Shown here: one piece after another, positions 46,637-59,100 of the stretch | How the letters are laid out: each line of letters begins with the position of its first letter | How positions within the stretch are numbered: position 1 is the first letter of the stretch | NCBI GenBank assembly: GCA_024516035.1 | Contig: CM044955.1 | Span: 46,824,969 to 46,888,968, forward strand | Length of the DNA: 64,000 nt | Direction: 5' to 3' | Source of the DNA: Bactericera cockerelli | Taxonomy: Eukaryota > Arthropoda > Insecta > Hemiptera > Triozidae | The notes under the pieces: model-generated | Told to the model about the DNA's origin: nothing | Database searches by the model: none | The model's input: the letters and a program-made list of their open reading frames with translations, nothing else | Position numbers and translations under genes: made by a program

Positions 46637-48256
46637 CTAATTAATTAACTCATGTGGTTTTATCCGCTTCAAACGTCTGGTGAGGTCCTCAATCCTAAGA
46701 AGATGGACGGTCTCGGGATTGGGGTGCTCCTCTAGCCTCTTTTGATGACTCAAGGCAAATCTATTCATACAGTCTTTGACTGTCTCAATTTTCAGGTCCC
46801 GATGTAGATCATCGTTTCGTATGTACCAATTGTACCATGGAGCATTGACAGAACTCCGTAGAACTTTATTTTGGAATCTTTCTATTATGAGTCGGTTGGA
46901 TGGACTTGTGCACCCCCATAGTTGGATACCATAGGTCCATATAGGTTTAAGTACCTGTCTGTAAAGCAAGAGCTTGTTTTCTACTGGTAGGGCTGAACCT
47001 CTACCGAGAAGCCAGTGCATTTTTCTGAATTTTATATTTAATTGTTCACGTTTTTTCTTAACATGTTCCTTCCATTTTAGCTTTGCATCTAGGGTCATAC
47101 CCAAATACTTAGCTTGATTGGAATATGGAATCACTGTGTTATTTAAGTAAATTGGCATGTAAGGCAGATTTCTATACGTGAAATCTACATGAACTGATTT
47201 GCTTTCATTGATTTTGATTCTCCATTTTTCCGTCCATCTTTGAAATTTGGAAATGGTTTGGGTCAGTGCTGAAGTAGTATCTTGTGTATTATCACAAATA
47301 GCTAAAAATGCTGTATCATCAGCAAAAGTGGCAATTGTGTTAATGTTGTCATTTGGCATGTCCCTTGTGTACAAAATATAAAGGATAGGTCCTAGGACAC
47401 TCCCTTGTGGTACAGAGGCTTTTACACTCATGAGATCAGAGTAACTGTCGTCTTGCTTAATTCTGAAGTACCGGTCTGATAAGTACGACTCGAGAATTTC
47501 AGCAAGATTTTGAGGAAGAATTTTCTTTAGTTTGAAGTTCAGACCTTCATGCCAAACTTTATCAAAAGCTTGAGAAACGTCAAGAACTTTTTTATCTTCA
47601 ATAGCTTTCTCAATTTGGGAAGTAATTCTGTGTACCTGCTCAATGCAGTTATGCTGTGAGCGGAATCCAAACTGATGGTTAGGTATCAGATTTTTTTCCT
47701 GTATAATTACAAGAAGGCGTTTGTTCAGTATTTTTTCGAATAATTTTGACAGAACCGGTAAAAGAGATATTGGCCGGTATGATGTAAGTTCACTTTCTGG
47801 CTTTCCAGGTTTCAGAATCATTTTTATTTCACTAATTTTCCATGCCAGAGGTACATATTTCAATTTAAACGCCGCATTTATGATCTGTGTTATTTTAACA
47901 GCAGCAATGCGCGGAATATTTTTTAGCAAAATACCTGTGATCAAATCATATCCAGGTGCTTTTTTAGGGTTTATCTCATTTTTTACTGTGCGCTGTACCT
48001 CGCGCACGGTAGAAGGTGAGATTTCATATTCTGTGTTTATGTATTGTATGTCATCAAGAGGTTGTGTATTACCTACTGGATCGTTTGGCGTAAAAGTGCT
48101 AGCTAGATATGTAGCGAATGCAGTGGCTTTAGATTTACTATCCTTCATCCATGTTCCATCACTATGTCTTATGGGTGGGTCTTGTACAATCGGTCTCTTT
48201 AGAGACTTGGTAGCTCCACAGACTATAGTCTGTTGATTGATCAGCAGTAAGTTCAC
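46637..48256 (-). pseudogene. Jockey-type element: reverse transcriptase domain
   Basis: Copies element RNA into DNA at the nick. Motifs: YRPISLLPVLSKLFEKI, HQFGFRSQHNC, DVSQAFDKVWHEGL, VPQGSVLGPILY, the catalytic ATFADDTAFLAI, and TYGIQLWGC. This part (about 530 residues) is intact, but a frameshift near 48240 separates it from the endonuclease frame, and the premature TAG lies further upstream. The copy is therefore inactive. Confidence 0.92.
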
Positions 48257-48359
48257 TAAGGTACTTACTGATAGACTCCTTTTTCAGGTCTTGTATTTTT
48301 TCCCTAAGATTTCGGACTAATCGATTAAACTTAGTTTTATCAGTACAAGCGCGGGAGCG

Positions 48360-49268
48360 CTACCATTGCTTCCTAGCGCGTCGTTTTTCGGCTACCATAC
48401 GTAAAATTTCAACAGGGTAATTTACTCCTGTCGACTTTGTGACAATGTCAGGTGTATTTTCCCATGCAGCTGCTTGGATATCCACAACGAGTTTCTCAAG
48501 TTCATGGTCGATATCTTCCTGAGTCTGCAGCGGAATTGTTATGTTTATTTTTTGTGCCAGTGAAATTTTAAAACTAGTCCAATCCGTTCTCTTGTTGGTG
48601 AGAGCAGGGTTGGATTCTTTTAATATAATGTGTTCACTTAGTGTAAGTAATATAGCCGAATGATCAGAAGATAAGTAATTAGTGTCTTCTATGGTCATAT
48701 AGTTAGCAGAGATATTTTTGAAAACGAAAAAATCTAAGAGATCAGGTATTTTTTCGGGGTCACTTGACCAGTATGTAGGAGCACATGTACTTATGACTTC
48801 TGCTCTATGTTCCGTCATAGCGTTTACTAAATTTCTACCTTTGGTATTAGTGATTCTTGATCCAAAATTTACATGTTTAGCATTCCAGTCAGCACCGATC
48901 AACCATCGGCCTCTACCCATAGAGCTGAATAATTCAGAGTATTCATCCTGAGATAAAGTGTAGCGTGGTGGACAATACATGGATATTATTTTTAAAGGGT
49001 ACGTTTTTGTTTGAACATTAATAATTGTAATTTGCGCCTTTTCTGTTTGGATTTTAATATCCTCAAAGTGTTTAATATTTTGTTTTATTAAAATTCCAGA
49101 TCCGCCCCTAGCATTATTTGAAGGATGAGGACTGTGGTAAAATTTATATGAGCATGTGTTTACATTAAAATTGAGAACAGTTTCTCGAGTACAATGAGTC
49201 TCAGTGACTAGGACAATGTCATATTTATGCTGACTTAATAATAACTCGAGCTCGTGTCTTCGTGACAC
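48360..49268 (-). pseudogene. Jockey-type element: apurinic-like endonuclease domain
   Basis: Nicks target DNA to start reverse transcription. Motifs: IVLVTETH, GGSGILIK, IISMYCPPRY, LIGADWNAKH and LSSDHSAILL, in the order of APE-type endonucleases. Frame is open from about 49300, with the first ATG at 49268. It ends at a TAG (48360-48362), after which the same frame continues with RSRACTDKTKFNRLV, so this is a nonsense mutation inside the ORF. Confidence 0.9.
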
Positions 49269-51144
49269 AATACCATTGGCATTCCAAAGTAAAATTTATT
49301 GTTATCGTCATTTATTTGTTTTGTTTACGACTATTCAAAGTCCGCTGGAACACCCGGTATGTAGACGATTTTTGAGACTCCGTTGTGGCCGCTTACATTT
49401 AATAATATGGTTAGATTATTTTACGTGGTACCAGGGTATAGGCCTCATTTGTTTTCGCGCACTTAAGGTCGTATTATGAAACAGGATCAGTAAATCTAAG
49501 CCAACCCTTAGATTTTATGAGCTGACCAATAGGTAAGATTTTCCGTCAAGAAGGCTAGCCACAGCCCCGTTACGCTACAGAAGTACGAGTAGTAAAAGCC
49601 CAGCTTTGTAGATGTTTATTATTTTCTCTGTTACAATCCCACATACTTTTTAGTGATGTTGACAATCACGTGAGGGCGTATTCCACTGAGATATAAAAAG
49701 CTACGTGACGTTTAGATCGTGCTAGTGAAACAGCTTTCAATATGAAGTGACACAATGACACTATCTTCTACTATCGGAATCATCTTTTAGTTCAACCGAT
49801 CTAAATAACTTTACTATTGTTTGAATTTCTCATAGGGAGATGAAGAAGTGAAAAAGTGTCACAAAGAAACACATATTATGTCAGATTCATCTGATGTTCC
49901 GGTATTTGAAGCTGCATTTTACGTGACACATTGTTTAAGTGCAAATCCCGTCCACAAGGTACTCTGGTACCTTGCTGTGACAATGCGAGTGCAATGCACG
50001 TGCTAAAATTATGCACTACTGCGTGATGGAATCTCATTGTTCTGTCCTACCCGCGCATAATAACAAAGATCCCTGTCTCGGAGGTACCTCAACACAATGA
50101 TTACAAGTGGTACTGTAGATAATTACCGATTATGTACGACATTAAATATAACCATTAATTTTGCAGACTCATGGTGTGACAATAGACAAAGCGTCTCGTT
50201 GTACGTAATGTAAACACAAGTAATGTAAGTCGTCCTACTTACCTATATCTCTGACACAACAGAATTTGAAGAGACGGTAATGTCATGTAAGTTGGTAATT
50301 TAAATTGAGGCTGTGGTAGGTACTTTGAACCCAGGATCACAGGGATAAGACAAAGATTATATACAAAAGAGAGGGATTTCCTGAAATCTGTTCAATCAGG
50401 AGGAAAAGTTCAAGCACCGAATTTCGGCATGGTTTACAATAGATAAATGCGGTTCGGTGGATGAGAAAGCCACAGGCTTTAACCTCGCCCCTTGGTTCAC
50501 TACATACTCTATATTGAGTTCTTTTTCATTTCATATCCTGTTCTCCTGTTGCAGTTACTATTATGTAGTTTGTCAATAAAGTATTAAATAATAATATTAA
50601 GAAATAAAGAGCCAGCCATTTACGAGTATATTCCGTTTTCCTTTTTTGAGGGAAATACTCATGCCGAAAAGTGTGGGACTCAGGCATGGACCGCCCGCGG
50701 TATCCATGCCTGACTACCCTAACTAAAACCCGCGGCTCCTCATCAATACTAAACCATACCGTTGTGGAACTTTTAAGTATTACTTTAACAAATTATATTT
50801 CGTCTTACAGCTCATTTTGGCATATTCATAATTTTATTGAAGCTCATTTAGCTAGGTTGTGGGTGGTTTAAAATTCACCATTTAAATCAATAGTCCTAGT
50901 AAAAATAAGGCGATATTATTATTAAAATGTTGAGTATTAACCACCTCGCCTGGTTACCTTCCACTAAAGAGTATTATTATTACCTGTTTCACATTATCGA
51001 GCAATACACTACATAGAAGAGGACACGGAAGGAGCCAAGGACTTGATTTGATACGTCCAGGGCCAAAAAACTGTTATATTTCACCACCCTGGAATTGAAA
51101 ATTTCCCACGCTGCACAGCTGTTTTGGATGTAATTTTTAAAGTT

Positions 51145-51275
51145 ATCATATTAGTGTTGATCACTTCATGATATCACAACTCGCTTTACTAAATCTACGC
51201 TGAAACCGGGACTTGAACCACCGACCTCTAGGTTACAAGTCCGCCGCTTTATCGATCAAGCTACTGAGGTCGGTA
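51145..51275 (-). repeat. SINE family S6
   Basis: Reverse copy with CTTGAACCACCGACCTCTAG and CTTTATCGATCAAGCTACTG. Confidence 0.75.
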
Positions 51276-51790
51276 ATGTAAATTACATTACCGATACACA
51301 CAATCACTCACGTCCATACACACAAATTGAACTTGAAATAAAAAGATAGTATTTTCAAAACAGGTTTCATTAACCTCGCTAAATTATTTCTTTATTTACA
51401 TACAAAAAATGCCTTTTTGCATTCAATAAATCAAGTTCCTACAAATTATTTACAATAGAGAATATAAGAGAGCTTACTTTAGAAACTTAGGTTGACTAAT
51501 ATAAAATTTAAACTAACAGAAAACACAACCCTTATGAAATTCATCAAGGAGTTTGATTGAAATTCTCATGTAAAAGAGGTAACATTAGGATTTCGCAGAC
51601 TCCGGCGAAAGACCGCGACCCAAAAAAATTTATACGGGCCAACCCGGCCCACTTAAAAAAAAGTTATCATATTTGTGTTTATCACAATATTGATGTCACA
51701 ATTAATCAACCCCGAAAAACCAAAAACAATACTTCGGCAGGTATTTATGGCTCGGGAGTAAAACGAGTGAAAGTACACAGATGAGGGTAA

Positions 51791-51953
51791 GGGCGAAATT
51801 AATAGACATTAGACAACATCAATAACTTAAGTCATTGCTGAGCGTCGGTTTTCCCTATCTTACACAGTACGCAATCCGTGACTTGGGTTTTACAAATCCG
51901 CAATCCATGACTTAGCCACAGAGGTTTTACAAAAACGTCTATTAAATCCGCCC
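51791..51953. mobile_element. Small TIR element (MITE family M3), empty copy
   Basis: Ends GGGCGAAATTAATAGAC (51791-51807) and GTCTATTAAATCCGCCC (51937-51953). The interior CGGTTTTCCCTATCTTACAC matches the element at 55129-55475, which carries a SINE at that point. Confidence 0.8.
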
Positions 51954-52756
51954 TAAATGTATCACTATCTATTGGATAGTTTTCTTATACTTTGAGCTGA
52001 ATCTTACTTTCAAACGAGATTCAGGTACAGCTGGAACGTGAAACAGAATGTTCCATAGCCAATTAGCCATAGATAAGAAAATAAGATTAAATAATGATCT
52101 ATGTACAAAGAATAAATGTTCCACCGATAAGTAAAAACTGATAAACGCTAACTGATCTTTTGTGGTACCCTAGACTATAGGACCTATAGGTATTTGTATA
52201 GTTATCTTTTGGATTCAAACAATTAAAAGTCAGATACATGTATTATTACTTAGGAAGGTAATTGAAATAACTGCTGTGGTTTGCTTTTTTTATAAATTTA
52301 ATCATCGAAATATGATTAGTAATTATTTTCAGTTGTGGGTGGTCACGATTCCTTTTTTGTTCTATGACAAAATAAATTTTATCTTGGAATGACATTCTTT
52401 TCCTTATTAAGTTCACTGCGGTTTCTCGGTAAAGGTTTGGTCTCATCATGATTAAATTCATTATTTTACCTACCTTGTTCTATATATTACGAAATAAATC
52501 TTGAAGCAAGTAACTTTGTATGAATTTCTTAAATAGGTAGTACTTCATGCAAATTTCTGTGAATAAGAACTGTTTATTGCTCAGATAAAATTAATTATAA
52601 TTGGCCCCTTTATGTTGGCAGTTTAGGTACCAGTTATTATTTTATAAAAAGTATCTCAAATTTAGGAGAATCATGTAGAGACTGAGATTTGAACCCACAC
52701 CCCAGTGTTAAACAGTCGAGCAGCGGATAACTGAGATAAATCTATACGGACGCAGC

Positions 52757-53130
52757 TCAGTAAACAGCTTGCTCTGAGTTCACAGGAACAGCTGCTCTGG
52801 TCGACGCTTCTGGGTTCACAGGAACAGCTTGCTCTGGGTTCACAGGAACAGCTTGCTCTGGGTTCACAGGAACAGCTTGCTCTGGGTTCACAGGAACAGC
52901 TTGCTCTGGGTTCACAGGAACAGCTTGCTCTGGGTTCACAGGAACAGCTTGCTCTGGGTTCACAGGAACAGCTTGCTCTGGGTTCACAGGAACAGCTTGC
53001 TCTGGGTTCACAGGAACAGCTTGCTCTGGGTTCACAGGAACAGCTTGCTCTGGGTTCACAGGAACAGCTTGCTCTGGGTGCACAGGAACAGCTTGCTCTA
53101 GGTTCACAGGAACAGCTTGCTGAGGACCCA
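52757..53130. repeat. 24-bp minisatellite at the end of the reductase gene
   Basis: The plus-strand unit GGGTTCACAGGAACAGCTTG plus CTCT is repeated about 12 times nearly perfectly, with degenerate units at each end. On the minus strand each unit reads AGCAAGCTGTTCCTGTGA plus ACCCAG, that is, the last codons and stop of the reductase. Because 24 is divisible by three, several frames stay open through the array (for example QAVPVNPE repeated), but only as by-products. Confidence 0.95.
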
Positions 53131-56100
53131 CAGGAACAGCAGGAGCAGCAAGGCCTGGGCGATGTAGTGCAGGTAGAACATGAGGTGCATGTGTCGCCTA
53201 GCTCCCGGGAGGGTGTCTGGGGTCTCGCCCAGCAGGTACTGGCGGGCCCCGTGGGCGCACATCTCCAGGTACGCCGTGGCCACGGGCAGGTCCCCGAACA
53301 GGGAGATCTGGTACCGGATCTTCTCCTTCTCATTGAGCAGTTCCCCCAGGGAGTGCAGGTTGTCGTTCTTGAAGGACCAGGAGTTCTTGGTGTAGTACTC
53401 GAAGATGTCGAAACCCTTCCGAATGCGATCATGCACACGCTTGAGCACCGGCTTGTATCCCCCCAGGGACAGCAGACTGTCCAGGATGAACGAGGGGATG
53501 GTGTGGTAGAAGAATGCAGTGAAGTGGAACCAGTAGCGACTGTTGGTCATGGCGCCGCCCGGGTACCACAGCACGTTGTTGAGTGGCACCTTGTTCCGGG
53601 CAATGTCCTTGCCGATCTCGATGATATCGTACCAGGTGATCTGGAAATCTTTGTTCGCGGTGAGGTTGACGACTTTCAACAGGTTGCCGCGGTTGCTCAG
53701 GTAGTTCCAGGTGGACAGCAGGATGCCGTTGATGAGGATGTCCACAGGGAGGAAGTCAGCGCAGGTGGAGTAGTCGCAGTACATGGTCCGGATGATGCCT
53801 TTGCCGGCGCCTATCAGGAGTCCTGTGGGGCCGTTGATGTTATCCGTCCAGCCCGGCAGGGGATCCTTCCAGATGGGGATGATGATGGAGGGTCTCAGGA
53901 TCATGCACGGCATGCCAGCCTCCATGTAGTCCGTGACCAGCGCCTCGCAGAGACACTTGGTGTAGGCGTAGCCATTGGGGAAGTCTTTCAGGAATTCTGG
54001 CTTCAGGAGTTCTAATTCGTCTTTGGACAGCAGCTCCGCTTTCTCAATGACGGTGAGGGGGCTCGCGGGAGGCGGGTAGGTCTTCTCCTCCAGGACGTAC
54101 TCCTTGGGGTGGCAGTAGGCTGTGGAGACGTACACGAACAGCTCTAGATGACTCATTTGTTTACTCAGGTTCAGCATGTTCTTTGTACCTGCGCAACAAC
54201 AACAAACGAGTTCTTGTTAATACTTTGTATTCAGTAGTTTCCTACTCGTAACATCATCATCGTTCATCGTGAACATCAGACATCATCATTAAATGGTCAT
54301 ACAGATGATAATCTTCATCTCAAATGTATTACCTAGTGGAATAGAATTATGTTAGTTATTACTTCTGTCGGGCGAAAAAAAACCTTGATTTAAAACCACA
54401 AGTTCCATGAGTGATTCCTAGACCTGGGACTTGAAGAATTTTCAAGCACAGCAAATGAAATCCATGACCTCTACTTCGCGGCAGTTTAGACAAAAAAAAA
54501 AAATACTAAAAACCTCCACAGGTGTAACTACTGAACATACTTAACATCAAAGTACTATTATTCAGACAGAGAGAAACAGAATACATAATTAAGGTAAAAG
54601 TTATTAAATTTGTGTTAATCACTTTCGTGTTGTCACAGTTAGGTATAACTACTCGTACTCACACCGCTAAAATTTTACCCAACTTTTGACTCGGACCACC
54701 GACCACCAGGTTAAAAGTCCGCCGCCTTATCGATCAAGCTATTGAGGTCGGTAATTTCTAAACATAGGATTTCACTTGTCCAAAGACTCTGTATGTGTAT
54801 GTATGCATTAATTATACATCATGTAATTGTCATTTAACGATGAATGCTTTTTATCGCCGTATTTTTTTCATTATTATAATGATTATTACCAGATTGAAAT
54901 AAGGAATAAATCTTATACCTAGGAGACACCAGGAGTAGATTGACTAATGGCCGGGTCCAGATGCGCCTGCCAGGTTCCTGCTCATGTAGATGTAAGGTCA
55001 CGTGATCACTTTAGAGCTCTGTGGTTGGTGGAAATTGATCACGTGACCTTAACTCTAAGAGTAAATGATCCGGGAGCTGGCAGACGCATCTTCCGGCCAT
55101 AAATGATCTCAAAGAAATCATACTCTGAGGGCGGAATTAATAGACGTTTTTGTATTACCTCGGGGGCGCTAAGACACGGATTTCGTACCGTGTAAGATGA
55201 TAATAATAATAATATCGCCTTATTTATACTGCCAGATTAAGACTATTAAAGTCCCATTAATACAGCAGTAAGCCCAAGACATATTATTATGTGGTAAAAA
55301 TCCCAAATGGGAGGATAACTTGTCATGTCCCGGCTGGGTTTCGAACCCGCGACCTCTGGAATCTCTGGATTCACAGAGTGCCGCCTTTACAACTGAGCTA
55401 CCGAGACAGACAAGATAGGGAAAACCGACACTTAGCAATAACTTGAGTTAAAGAATTTGTCTATTAATTCCGCCCTAACTTTTTTTGACAAACAATAGAA
55501 AAGTACTCACCTCTGGTATTGAGCAGCACATACGTCTGCATGGATTCGTCGAAGCGCACAGTGGCGGCTATGTGGTACACAATGTGGACCTCCTCGCTCA
55601 GCAGCTGCTTGTCTTCGCCACTGATGCCCAGGTCTGGCGCCGATATGTCTCCATTGATGGGGATCACCCTCTCGTAGATGGCACTCTCTTCCTTCAGACT
55701 CTTCAGCGCGTCGTACAGGGGAGACTGGAAGATCTCTGTGAGTCTCTCCGTGGAGTTTTTGCTCTTCTTGGGGCGCAGGAGGAGGTATATCTTCCCGTGC
55801 TCTGTTGTCCTCAGGAGTTTCTCTAGCAGCACCTTACCTGGGAGGACAAGAGGTGGTTCAAGTTAAGTAAGTTGTTATTATTATTAAATTCTTTGTTAGA
55901 TAATAAGACATACGAGTACATGTACCTACACTGAATAATGATGAGAAAAATTAAAAAAAAAAAAAAATGGAAACAATGTAAGCAATAAAAAGGTAACAAA
56001 TAGATAAATACATACAATTATACATACATGTCCTAACTAAAGGGTGGGGTTATTGCCCGGGGCAATCTCTCACCTAATTAATCTGAATTCAATGCAAATT

Positions 56101-59100
56101 TACGAGTTTACAACTCACGGGGAATAATCTTATTGTACTCTGACTGCAGTTTCTTTTGATCTTTACCTCTCCTCTGTCTTTATTTTATAGCTCCGTTAAG
56201 TTGGCCCCGCCATGACGGAATTTCGTGTTCAAACGTTAGTACCCGGTAGATCTTCGTTAGTATCCATAAGTACCGTGAGTTCGTCGTTAGGAGGGCTAAC
56301 ATTAAGTTGGCCGTGCCACAGAAAATTCCGTTTTTCTCGAGAACGGTAACGGTACTAACGACGAACTCTCGGCACTTAAGGGTACTAACGAAGATCTACC
56401 GGCTACTAACGTTTGAACACGAAATTTCGTCATAGCAGGGCCAACATAACGGACCTATATTTTAGTGTGTTTGTGCGTCTGTTCGTTTGTCTTAGACTCG
56501 TAATACATGCGTTGTTCAACTAGTTATCAAACGCAAACTAGTCATCCCGACCTAGTACAATGTTATAGTATAATATGTTGTTTTCATGAAGGAGCGTTAT
56601 CATTTCTATTTAAATTCTATTTATTTGACCTTGCCCGCAATGCACTTTGTGCACATACATAAGTAAATCTACCTACTGTCTGCCACATGCAGTCACCGTG
56701 GCCGAGTGAGTTAGCGCTAGCGCGCTAGGCATTGCACGCACGGTGACCTGGGTTCGATGCCCAGCGGGGCAGTATTTTTTCTGCTCTGTACTTGGGTGTT
56801 CGGGAGGAAAAATGAGTAGCTGCTTTAATGTTAGCAGCGACCAGTGGTGGAATTATAGGCAAAAATAAGATATTGGTATATTAAAGACTAGCGGGTTACA
56901 CCCGCCGCTTCGCCAGGCCATCAGACACACACACCACACACACACACCACACACACACACACACACACCACACACACACACACACCACACCACACCACAC
57001 CATACACACACACACCACACGTACACACACACCACACGTACCTACACACCTCACCACACACAGAGAGAATGTGTCGAAAAACTTGAATATTTTGCCCTTA
57101 TCCGGCGTAGCTCAAGAACGGCTCATCAGAAATTTGCAATCGATGTGCCAATTGAAAGCTCAAACCCTTACCTAAAACTTTCTTGCTTTGAGTTGATAGG
57201 TCGTGGCGACAAATTTCGAGAAAAAATGTTATTTAGGTTGAAAAACGTAAAAAAATTGTGTCGCCCATCCAATTTTTAGGACTCGCCCTTTTCTCCGCGG
57301 CTGGCGCCCCAGCCTCCTAGGACTTACCAGTGCTGAGAAATCCAGATGAATGAGGGTCACGTAAGTGATTGAGTGTTAACTTTCGCATTTAATTATATAT
57401 TTTGTAATTTGTAATTTTGACTTTATTTATTTTTTCAGGTTTGTACAATTTTTCCTTAATGCTAATATAATAATAGACAATTATATTTAGTCATAATAAT
57501 CAATTGAACAAAAAAAATGTATGGGTATGGTAATTTATAACATCAAAAGTCTATTCTATTCTCACTAAGATCTGCCATAAGGAAGATCTTGTATTGAGAA
57601 TAGAACTAGGTTTCATACATACTATATCTTTTCTTTCTCTCTCTCTCTTTCGTTATCTTCTGTTTGTATTCTTCTGTTTGTATATAGATATGGAAAAGTC
57701 CTATAATTCTGCGCTAACCACTAAAATTGTGAGAAACACCTTTATTTATTTACTACTGACTGCGCCAAATAGTATCTACCTAATATTATGTAGGTAAACG
57801 TATGTATGTATATGCAATATTATTAATACATATGTAATATGTATGTACAATGCCTATTAGAAATATGAATGAACTGCTCTAGCATTATCAGCTAGCCTTT
57901 TGAAAAACGATGCGATACGAATGCACCAATCTGATTAGTTCCCCAGTAGAACTAGATTACTAGAACGGTGTTATTAGATGGTTATGGTTCAAACCGAGGT
58001 CACGACATAGCAATAATATTAAAGAGATTAACAACGAATAAATCAAAAAGAACATCGGATACGATTATTATTAGAAAACCTGGTTGCAGGGTTTCAGATT
58101 AAACACCATACAATTAACACTGCGACCTAATAAGATCTATTGTGACCAACCAACATTAATCTCACCCAGCCTGGGTAGGGCCGGAAATGCCAGTCTCACG
58201 TGTTTGGAGGGATTTTCTTCGAAAAGTCTGCTCCAACCGGGGATCAGACTACGGACAGTTGTCACAACCGTTATGCCACGGAGGCTGGCTAGATAAGATA
58301 GATCATTTGGGGAAAAGAAATGGAGGAGACAAATCTTATCGAAAATAGAGGGATGGGTAAGAGATCTGAGAAATGAGTATGAGGAGCGCACAAGATTGGA
58401 TAGCATGTATGTAGCATGTCATCCGGAGGTTTAGGATGAAAGAATAGAAATTCTCACATTCGCTAAGAAGTTATCATCAAATTTCATCTCCCTTCAACTT
58501 ACGGTTTAAGAGTTATGAACATTGGCCAAGACGGCCGACCCTGATGTATCTCAAGAAGGTAAGTCGTAGAGGTCTAAAATTTATTGCATTGACTTCAACT
58601 TTTCATTCCTGAAAAGTACACACCGTACTTATAGAGGGATTAGGTAAATTTTTCCCCTTACTTTTCAACCTATTTATATGAAATTGTATTTTTATGTTTC
58701 TCTATTGTAAAAGTCATTGTAAGGTCTCTCCTTAGAAGAATTCCTTAGAGAGAGAGCCACAAAAATTGTAAAGAAAAACTAAAATAAATATACATTATTA
58801 CATTACAAAGTCCTCTACTCGCTGGACGTTGCTTAACTTCGGTGATCCTACGAGAACCGGGTGCATTCAACGCGCCGTCGACGCTGGCAAGTTCTATCTA
58901 GACTGTTACAAAGCCCAGGGTACTCCCCCCAAGGCCAGAATTTCCTCCAAGTTTGAATCTACATATATAATAACATCTATTTCTTGCTACATAAATATTA
59001 ATTTTTAAGTGGTGATTTTTGAGATGAAAACAGAACATTATGTTTATTATTAGTGTGTGCTTGCTTTAACAAGAAAGCTAATGTAGATAATGGGGGCTAT

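Larger units (their letters stand above)
46453..49347 (-). mobile_element. 5'-truncated jockey-type non-LTR retrotransposon
   Basis: The minus-strand element starts within the endonuclease (ILLWNANGIV, near 49295) and ends in an A/ATT-rich tail at 46453-46485. The 13-bp GAACACCCGGTAT flanks both sides (46440-46452 and 49348-49360), a clean target-site duplication. ORF1 and the 5' end are missing. Confidence 0.9.
49348..52670. other. Intergenic, repeat fragments only
   Basis: Contains a half M1 element (near 49463), a repeat with CCACAGGCTTTAACCTCGCC (50465-50600), S1 and S2 tails (50880-50990), an S6 copy and the small element at 51791-51953. No exon supported. The 3' UTR of the reductase probably occupies the right end; a possible poly(A) signal for the minus strand is at 52573-52578. 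Confidence 0.45.

Noticed and set aside
52809..53100. A CRISPR array, because of regular short repeats
   Set aside because: The repeats are directly contiguous without spacers, and the genome is eukaryotic. It is a minisatellite.
52757..53131. Repeat proteins QAVPVNPE (minus), LLWVHRNS (plus) and SCSCEPRA (minus)
   Set aside because: All are frame by-products of the 24-bp minisatellite. The reductase frame ends at the first unit.
53167..54015. Long plus-strand open frame of 282 codons
   Set aside because: It is the antisense shadow of the GC-rich reductase exon and has no protein-like motifs.
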